NCBI GenBank assembly: GCA_028023455.1
Contig: JAQFVV010006245.1
Location: 6,507,276 to 6,571,275 of the forward strand
Reading direction: 5' to 3'
Origin: Epiperipatus broadwayi
Lineage: Eukaryota > Onychophora > Udeonychophora > Euonychophora > Peripatidae
Length of the DNA: 64,000 bases
Every line of letters begins with the position of its first letter. Position 1 is the first letter of the stretch. Positions 57,223 to 64,000 of the stretch are shown here, one piece after another. Below the pieces are notes generated by a model. That model was not told where the DNA came from. It saw nothing but the letters and a program-made list of their open reading frames with translations, and did not search any database. The translations under genes were made by a program, and so were the position numbers.

Positions 57223-59091
57223 TTGACTAATAAAATTTATACTGAGACTAGAGAATTTATGAAGAAAAGAAGGAATATGAAGATATACAAAAATGATGTA
57301 TTAAAAAGAATTGAATATCTCGAATTTTGTAAAATGGTACGGAAAAGAGTTGAAAATGATATAAGAAAGTATAACTGTGAAATAGCAAGGAAAGCTGTAG
57401 AAGAAAATAAAAGTCTCAAAAATGTTAAACAACATTTTGGTATTGGTAGGAAATTTATATCTGCAATAAGAAAAAAAGATGGAATTATTACTAAAAAGAG
57501 AGATGACATAATGAAATTGGTAGAAGATTTTTATCAAGAATTATATAGTAATAAAGAACAAGTACCTCCTATATCTATTACATCTTCCGAATTGCCCAGA
57601 ATTTTAAATGAAGAAGTGAGACATGCAATTAAGTGCATGAAGAAAGGAAAGGCTCCAGGAAATGATGGAATTATAATTGATATATTAAAAGAAGCAGGTG
57701 AAGAAATAGAAACAATTTTAGCAAAGTTATATACCAAATGTCTAAATGATAAAGATGTACCGGAAGATTGGAAGAATGCAGTAATAATATTAATATTTAA
57801 AAAAGGTGATAAAGAAAATATTAGAAATTACAGACCTATCAGCCTTTTATCAGTTTTATATAAAATTTTTACCAAGATAATTACAACTCGTCTACAGAGA
57901 ACTTTGGATTTCCACCAACCAAGAGAACAAGCTGGATTTAAAAATGGTTTTAGTACAATAGATCATATCCAGGTATTGAGAGAAGTCATAGAAAGGACAA
58001 ACGAATATGAGTTGTCATTATGTTTTGGATTTGTAGATTATGAAAAGGCATTCGATTCTATACACATTTCTTCAGTGATTAAAGCATTGGATCATCAAGG
58101 TATAGATCCAGGATATTGTCATATTTTAAAGAATATTTATAAAAATGCAACAGCAACAATTAGATTACATAATGATACTGGAAAAATCAACATTGAGAAA
58201 GGTGTAAGACAAGGTGACTCCATATCTCCAAAACTCTTTACAGCAGTGCTGCAAGAAGTATTTTGTGGATTAAAATGGGAAACTAAAGGAGTGAAAGTAA
58301 ATGGAGAGTATTTAAGTCATTTAGATTTCGCAGATGATGTAGTTATTTTTGCAAATAATGCTTCAGAGCTGCAGGAAATGTTGCAGGAGTTAGCAGATGA
58401 AAGTAGAAAAGTAGGACTAAAGATAAATGTTAAAAAGACTAAAGTAATGTTTAATCGATTTGCTCAAAATATGAAGATAAAGATTGATTATGAAGAATTA
58501 GAAGAAGTTAACAGTTACAAATACCTTGACCAGATTATTAATACAGATGAAAACATAATGGAGGAAATTAATCATAGAATTAAACTTGGTTGGATTGCTT
58601 TTGGTAGAAATAACTTGATACTAAAAGGAAATATGCCTATGTGTTTGAAAAGGATGGTTTTTAACAAATATGTTTTACCAGTTCTTACTTATGGATCTGA
58701 GACTTGGACACTTAATAGAAGAGCAATACAGAAACTTCAGACCACTCAAAGGAGTATGGAGAGATGTATGTTGGGAGTAACAAGAAGAGATCGAAAACGC
58801 AATGTATGGGTAAGACAACAAACAGGTGTTACTGACTTTATTGAAAAAATTAAAAGATTGAAATGGAGTTGGGCTGGACATATTGCTAGAAGAGATGATA
58901 ATAGATGGACAATTGAAATTTTAAACTGGATTCCAATAGATTGTAAAAGACCCAGAAAGAGACCACATGTGAGATGGATGGATGAAATAAGAAAATGTGC
59001 AGGGGTGTTGTGGAGAAGAGAAGCTAAAGATCGGAGAAGATGGATTAAACTTGGAGAGACCTTCATCCTGCAGTGGACTGATAATGGTTGA
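57223..59091 (+). CDS. RTE reverse transcriptase ORF (copy 3)
   Basis: 622 codons, uninterrupted. A basic, helical linker precedes the RT: KAPGNDGIIID, then [15 protein letters not shown], then motif A FVDYEKAFDS (about residues 270-279, catalytic D near the start), motif B GVRQGDSISP (327-336) and motif C DFADDVVIFA (368-377, catalytic D371 and D372). The C-terminus has LPVLTYGSETWTLN, KWSWAGHIARRDDNRW, RPRKRPHVRWMDEI and LQWTDNG, as usual in RTE elements. The start is artificial: a TAA at 57184-57186 (CTTTTATAAACT; copy 1 has AAA) cuts it off from upstream coding sequence. RT catalytic residues are intact, so enzymatic activity of the fragment is conceivable but unproven. Confidence 0.92.
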   Translation: MTNKIYTETREFMKKRRNMKIYKNDVLKRIEYLEFCKMVRKRVENDIRKYNCEIARKAVEENKSLKNVKQHFGIGRKFISAIRKKDGIITKKRDDIMKLVEDFYQELYSNKEQVPPISITSSELPRILNEEVRHAIKCMKKGKAPGNDGIIIDILKEAGEEIETILAKLYTKCLNDKDVPEDWKNAVIILIFKKGDKENIRNYRPISLLSVLYKIFTKIITTRLQRTLDFHQPREQAGFKNGFSTIDHIQVLREVIERTNEYELSLCFGFVDYEKAFDSIHISSVIKALDHQGIDPGYCHILKNIYKNATATIRLHNDTGKINIEKGVRQGDSISPKLFTAVLQEVFCGLKWETKGVKVNGEYLSHLDFADDVVIFANNASELQEMLQELADESRKVGLKINVKKTKVMFNRFAQNMKIKIDYEELEEVNSYKYLDQIINTDENIMEEINHRIKLGWIAFGRNNLILKGNMPMCLKRMVFNKYVLPVLTYGSETWTLNRRAIQKLQTTQRSMERCMLGVTRRDRKRNVWVRQQTGVTDFIEKIKRLKWSWAGHIARRDDNRWTIEILNWIPIDCKRPRKRPHVRWMDEIRKCAGVLWRREAKDRRRWIKLGETFILQWTDNG

Positions 59092-59127
59092 TGATGATGA
59101 TGATGATATAAGCCTGTGTTTCAGTTA

Positions 59128-59330
59128 TAAAATCATTATAACTGGTTTGATAAGTGGCATCTACATTATAAAAAACCCATCTAGCTAGCAAGACGCTCAT
59201 TCTTACAAATTTTTGAGTTAGAATATGATGCTACCGATGCTGCAGTCACTTCTATGTATTTATACGGTTACAATATACACCTTTATCCCGCTTAGCATGG
59301 CAATTGGTTCTCCAAAACTCATCTTTAAGC
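59128..59330 (+). repeat. Dispersed repeat F, copy 2
   Basis: Partner of 40655-40830. Contains CCATCTAGCTAGCAAGACGC and GCTGCAGTCACTTCTATG. Follows the residual family D sequence. Confidence 0.45.
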
Positions 59331-59723
59331 AAGAATATCGTATACAGAATACGTATTTATAATGATGGTCTATGGGAAAAAAATTGGTCAGCTCCTAAAG
59401 CTAAAAATTTACACTAACTTAGGAATAAAGTACATATTAAAAAAATTATTCATTAACACTCATTTTAAATGCAATCTGTTTTTTTTTTTTAAAAACTTTT
59501 TTTCTAATTCAACATTGCGTCTTAAAATGTTTTTTTTTTTGAATTTAAACCACTTGAGTATAAACAACATTTTTAACGAAGTTACAAAATCAATAACTAT
59601 TTTTACACAATTACCAGGTGTTCTAAAAATAAAAGACAATAATTAAAAACGACACACAGCAGTTTAATATTTATATTTAGTGTTTTTCTGAAAGTTTGTG
59701 ATGATGGTATTTTAGTTGTACTG
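59331..59723. other. AT-rich spacer
   Basis: No gene recognised; a 94-codon frame at 59362-59646 is low complexity with T runs. Confidence 0.4.
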
Positions 59724-61590
59724 TCATCATCATCATCAACCATTATCAATCCACTGCAGGATGAAGGTCTCTCCAAGTTCAATCCATCTTTTCCTATCTT
59801 TAGCTTCATTTCTCCACATCATCCCTGCACACCTTCTTATTTCATCCATCAATCTTACATGTGGTCTCTTTCTGGGTCTTTTACAATCTCTTGGAATCCA
59901 GTTTAAATTTTCAATTGCCCATCTATTATCATCTCTTCTAACAATATGTCCAGCCCAACTCCACTTCAGTCTTTTAATTTTTTCAGTGAGGTCAATAACA
60001 CCTGTTTGTTCTCTAACCCATACATTACGTTTTCAATCCTTTCTTGTTACTCCCAACATGCATCTCTCTATACTTCTTTGAGTGGTCTGAAGTCTCTGTA
60101 TTGCTCTTCTATTAAGTGTCCAAGTCTCAGATCCATAAGTAAGAACTGGCAAAACACATTTATTAAAAAAACCTTCCTTTTCAAATACATAGGCCTATTT
60201 CCTTTTAGTATCAAGTTATTTCTACCAAAAGCACTCCAACCAAGTTTAATTCTATGATTAATTTCATCCATTATATTTCCATCTGTATTAATAATCTGAC
60301 CAAGGTATTTGTAACTGTTAACTTCTTCTAACTCATCATAATCAATCTTTATTTTCATATTTTGAGAAAATCTACTAAACATTACTTTAATTTTTTTAAC
60401 ATTTATTTTTAGTCCTACTTTCATCTGATAACTCCTGCAACATTTCCTGTAGCTCTAAAGCATTATTTGCAAAAACAACTACATCATCTGCAAAATCTAA
60501 ATAATTTAAATAATTTCCATTTACTTTCACTCCTTTAGCTTCCCATTTTAATCCACAAAATACTTCTTGAAGCACTGCTGTAAAAAGTTTTGGAGATATG
60601 AAGTCGTCCTGTCTTACAGCCTTTTCATCATTATGTAATATAATTGTTGCTGTTGCATTTTTATAAATATTTTTAAAATATGACAATATCCTGGATCTAT
60701 ACCTTGACGATCCAATGCTTTAATGACTGAAGAAATGTTTATAGAATCAAATGCCTTTTCATAGTCTACAAATCCCAAGCATAATGACAATTCATATTCA
60801 TTTCTCCTTTCTATAATTTCTCTCAATACCTGGATATGATCTACTGTACTAAAACCACTTTTAAATCCAGCTTGTTCTCTTGGTTGGTGGAAACCCAGTG
60901 TTTTCTGTAGACGAGTTGTAATTATCTTAGTAAAAATTTTATTTTGTATAAAACTGATAAAAGACTGATAGGTCTGTAATTACTAATATCTTCTTTATCA
61001 CCTTTTTTAAATATTAATATTAATACTGCATTCTTCCAATCATCTGGTACATCTTTATCATTTAGACATTTGGTATATACTAAAAAATTTCTATTTCTTC
61101 ACCTGCTTCTTTTAATATATCAATTATAATTCCATCATTACCTGGAGCCTTCCCTTTCTTCATAAATTTAATTGCATGTCTCACTTCCTCATTCAAAATT
61201 CTGGGCAATTCGGAAGATATAATAGGAATAGGAGGCACTTGTTCTTTATTACTATATAATTCTTGATAGAAGTCTTCTACACATTTCATGATGTCATCTC
61301 TCTTTTTAGTAATAATGCCATCTTTTTTTCTTATTGCAGATATAAATTTTCTAACAATACCAAAATGTTGTTTTACACTCTTTAGACTTTTATTCTCTTC
61401 TACAGCTTTCCTTGCTAGTTCACAATTATACTCTTATATTCCGCACCATCTTACAAAATTCGAGATATTCAATCTTTTTTAATGCATCATTATTGTATAT
61501 CCTCATATTCCTTCTTCATAAATTCTCTAATCTCAGTAGAAATTTTATTGATCAATTGCTGCTATCTCTGTTGCAGTTTTTAATAGTGGA
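59724..61590 (-). mobile_element. RTE-type LINE copy 4, minus strand, 5'-truncated
   Basis: The tail appears on the plus strand as CATCATCATCATCAACC at about 59727, next to the reverse complement of the C-terminal codons. The copy extends upstream to the equivalent of about 57190 in copy 3 (TGCAACAGAGATAGCAGCAA on the minus strand), so the endonuclease is missing. Flanks TAGTTGTACTG (left) and TAGTGGACTG (right) may be a diverged target duplication. Age is intermediate: more broken than copies 1 and 3 and less than copy 2. Confidence 0.88.
59740..61560 (-). pseudogene. RTE reverse transcriptase (copy 4), multiply frameshifted
   Basis: Minus-strand pieces, N to C: VEDFYQELYSNKEQVPP and KAPGNDGIIIDILKEAG (61289-61080), a broken NYRPISLL region, LSLCLGFVDYEKAFDSINIS (about 60790-60730, motif A intact), a damaged motif B (AVRQDDFISPKLF; G and S lost), LDFADDVVVFANNALELQ (about 60505-60455, motif C intact), VNSYKYLGQIINTDGNIM and, in other frames, LKWSWAGHIVRRDDN-like and RWMDEIRRCAG-like C-terminal sequence. 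At least five frame changes. Confidence 0.85.
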
Positions 61591-61630
61591 CTGTACCGTA
61601 TTTATATATTGGACTATTTCACTATCTAAT

Positions 61631-61737
61631 ATAAGTGTTGACTGTCTTTAGAAAAATTAAACTTTATTTAAATAATCCAGTTACTGTACATTATATTTAA
61701 ATAAAGTTTAATTTTTCTAAAGACGTTCAACACTTAT
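61631..61737. repeat. Short inverted repeat (44-base arms)
   Basis: 61631-61674 and 61694-61737 are inverted copies with two differences, around a 19-base spacer. The arm contains TTTAGAAAAATTAAAC. It may be a miniature fold-back element next to the 5' end of RTE copy 4. Confidence 0.75.
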
Positions 61738-61919
61738 ATGCATGTTATATAGTATTATAGATTCATTAATTGGTACTGTGGTATTAGAGCTGCGACATGA
61801 AGAATTATAATCGTTTAATCATTAAATTAATTAAGTTATTAAATCAAAAACATATTTTAAAATCTACATTAAAAAAACGAACAATTTAACAAAAAAAAAA
61901 AAATATGAAAAGCATTAAG

Positions 61920-62288
61920 ATATAGGGTATATGAGCACAGACTTTCACATGACCCACCACTCTCCATACTATCTCATAACACTGATACACTTGAACACAC
62001 ATATGTTGAAAAGATAAATTATCACCAATATACGTATTTCATGCTAAACTAGCAATCATCAGTTGGTCCAGATTACCATCTCCACACATATATGCTATAA
62101 GTGCTCAGATATTTATTAAGATAGCCAAACCTAATACTTTAATGGACAGGCTTCAATCCCCTCCACACTCCAACTCTTCAACCGTCCATCCAATTAAAAA
62201 TCTGATGATGGAATGCTCAAAGGCCACCCTGGGGCTGAGATTGAAGCCTGTCCATTAAAGTATTAGGTTTGGCTATCTTAATAAATAT
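61920..62288 (-). mobile_element. Retrozyme-like element, family D, isolated unit with snap-back end
   Basis: Matches the family D unit from GGTATATGAGCACAGAC through CCAATTAAAAATCTGATGATGG, then reverses: 62240-62288 is the exact reverse complement of 62109-62157 (49 bases). The inverted part carries this copy's private variants (TATTAGGTTTGGC), so it was templated from this copy. The unit is partial (about 320 bases). Confidence 0.8.
62024..62067 (-). ncRNA. Type I hammerhead ribozyme, family D unit 5 (intact)
   Basis: Minus strand: ACCAA, CUGAUGA (plus 62056-62062), helix II UGCU-AGUUU-AGCA, GAAA, AUACGUAU (62030-62037), cleavage base at 62029, UUGGU. All core positions and five helix I pairs are present. 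Confidence 0.86.
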
Positions 62289-64000
62289 CCTAGATACGCT
62301 TTTTCATCCACTCTCATGGTCTATCAAGTCTACTGTTACGCAAGGTCAGAACCCATTCTGTTACAATATATATGAATTGACAGCACAACTCCTCAAATCC
62401 AAAGAACAATGTTTAAGGGACAATAATAGCTTTCTATTTCTTCACTGACAAACTATCTCAGTAGATTAAAAAGTTTTGATTTTGCTTCTATTATGTAGGA
62501 TTTTCCTTGATTTTATAGACTATTTGTTTTTCTTTTATTTGTTAGTTATTGAATTTCAAGATCTGCCAGTTAACAATAAATCTACGACTTATCAGTGGAT
62601 ATGTTTTTATATAATAATGCTTAATTTTGTTTGAACTAAAGCAGAGACAATTTATTTTATAACTTACTCCATTTAAATGTTTTGGTTGGGATATGCTGGA
62701 GGCTATTGAGAGAATCACATGATAATGTAACAATAAGAACAAGAAAATATTTTTTGTTAGACTTCATTTAAATTAAGGTTTATTTCAAATATTGGTGGCC
62801 TTTTCAACCAATTTATTTGCTTCAAAATGTTTTAACATATTTAATTCTTCATTCCCCCATATAATCTAAAAATTTAATTGAAGTAAATGTTATTCCTTTA
62901 TAGCATGGTGTCCAAGATGTTGACCGCAAGGTCTCTGGAAAGTTGACTCCATTATTTCTTTTGTATTATAAAATTTGCATCTAATTTATTTTAATAATTT
63001 TTTTTTAACATTCAGGACCAGCTTTAGAAAATAATTATTTATAGGTAATTTAAAATTGTAATTTAATAAATATTTTATAAAGCGACATGGACAAATTATA
63101 ATACTAGAGGGAACTGAAGTAGTTTAACCTTTTGTCTGATGAAGTTTCTTATTGGTCAGATTGAGTAAAAATTTGCATGATTTGATTCATGAAATACGGA
63201 TCTAACCAGTTTCCTTTCTGAAATATATTAATGTACAATAATCAGAATTGTTTAAATTTAGCTTCTAAAAATTGAATTATTTTACATTCAAATTGGTTAA
63301 ATGTTATGAAAAATTTAAAATAATATTAATAACTGAAAAAAAAACATATGGAAAATAACCTAGTAAAACAAAGAAATTATATTTCAATCAATCATTACGT
63401 GAAAATGCCAATGATTTCTTGTTTAGAAATTACGATAGCTGATTATTCACTTCTGTTGTCCTTTCTTCATCTAAAATTAAATATTTTAAATAAAAATCTA
63501 AATCTAGCCACATTATTAGTCATATTTATAAAAAATAGTTGTGTTTTGCTAGCTATCACCGAATGTCATTGATATGCAAATAACAGTCGACATTATTCAC
63601 TTGTCCTGAATACCAGTCCAGTGCTATTCACTTTTCCTTGACTATTCTTCTTGTAAAATTTAAAAATTTCCGAATCAAAGTTTATATTTAGTTAAATTAA
63701 TATAAAAACTTAATTATGAATATAAAAAATTACGAAAAATATATTTATTTATGTTCAAACGCTATTACAAAAGCATAAAACATTTTGATTTGATTTCTGA
63801 CTTTGACAATTAGAAACGTCTGGAGAACAATAGCTGAAGTTGAAAGTCAGTGCTTTACGGGACTTTATAAGGGAAAAGAGGTGGGACTATATACAAAAAC
63901 CTGCAACCAGAAATTGATTTTTTGCAAAAAATACTGCCAATAGCATATATTTTTTTTTGGAATTAAGATTTAAATACCAATAAAGCTACAAATTTACGAT
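62289..64000. other. AT-rich spacer
   Basis: No gene, terminal repeats or family members were recognised. Reading frames are short and show no motif. Confidence 0.45.

Larger units (their letters stand above)
55431..59105 (+). mobile_element. RTE-type LINE copy 3, nearly complete and youngest
   Basis: Runs from a GC-richer 5' UTR (GCTGCAGAAAGG) to the tail TGATGATGATGATG. It is flanked by a 13-base target duplication ATATAAGCCTGTG (55418-55430 and 59106-59118). The insertion interrupts a family D ribozyme repeat. Its 5' UTR of about 290 bases is found, inverted, in copy 2. The coding region has a 384-base tandem duplication, a one-base insertion in an A run, a nonsense codon and an endonuclease substitution, so it is not autonomous as it stands. 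No second, upstream ORF was seen. Confidence 0.93.

Noticed and set aside
59716-60257. Plus-strand frames of 121 and 103 codons
   Set aside because: Antisense shadows of the RTE reverse transcriptase on the minus strand (copy 4).
1-64000. Prokaryotic features such as operons, ribosome-binding sites or CRISPR arrays
   Set aside because: The window is animal-type repetitive DNA. Tandem repeats present are minisatellite or retroelement units, without the short identical repeats and unique spacers of CRISPR.

Overview
The window is very AT-rich eukaryotic DNA, most likely from an invertebrate animal; the lineage cannot be fixed from the sequence. No host protein-coding gene, rRNA or intact tRNA was recognised. 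What can be identified is mobile DNA in several age layers: Penelope-like elements (PLEs), RTE-type LINEs, hAT and pogo-like DNA transposons, a miniature LTR retrotransposon, fold-back elements, and three families of small tandem repeats that carry type I hammerhead ribozymes (retrozyme-like elements). The reading is animal because PLEs, RTE LINEs with a TGA-repeat tail, ZBED-type hAT transposases and hammerhead retrozymes occur together in animals.

Layout. 1-770: PLE fragment (reverse transcriptase plus GIY-YIG endonuclease). 1.9-3.1 kb: hAT element. 4.0-4.9 kb: tandem duplication. 7.6 kb: tRNA-like relic. 7.9-8.4 kb: hammerhead family B dimer. 11.5-12.5 kb: ZBED/hAT pseudogene. 13.3-14.4 kb: large inverted repeat. 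14.4-14.8 kb: decayed hammerhead family A unit. 16.2-17.3 kb: coding-like relic. 17.6-19.9 kb: second PLE, of another lineage, between inverted terminal repeats. 20.9-21.8 and 28.0-29.2 kb: two pogo-like non-autonomous transposons. 25.8-27.0 kb: hammerhead family A array, inverted on itself. 27.2-27.7 kb: fold-back element with almost identical 159-base arms. 33.1-34.8 kb: TRIM-like LTR element with a minisatellite in each LTR. 36.2-40.7 and 52.1-53.7 kb: two copies of a 1.7-kb repeat, the first interrupted by a 5'-truncated RTE, the second showing the empty site. 41.6-49.6 kb: old RTE with a 5' inversion and two later insertions of about 2.6 kb. 50.1-51.6 kb: decayed coding-like tract. 53.7-55.4 kb: hammerhead family D palindromic tandem array, interrupted by the youngest RTE (55.4-59.1 kb). 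59.7-61.6 kb: RTE on the minus strand. 61.9-62.3 kb: one more family D unit. 62.3-64.0 kb: nothing recognised.

How it fits together. The main signal is three unrelated repeat families (about 390, 419 and 472 bases per unit) that each contain CUGANGA, a helix II hairpin, GAAA, a short or palindromic helix III, an NUH cleavage site and a pairing helix I. Most lie as tandem or inverted multimers, as expected if circular or multimeric RNA was reverse transcribed. Two PLE fragments in the same window are the type of element known to carry such ribozymes and thought to mobilise retrozymes. RTE insertions of different ages, with target-site duplications, give relative dates for several layers. Alignments and pairings were made by eye.
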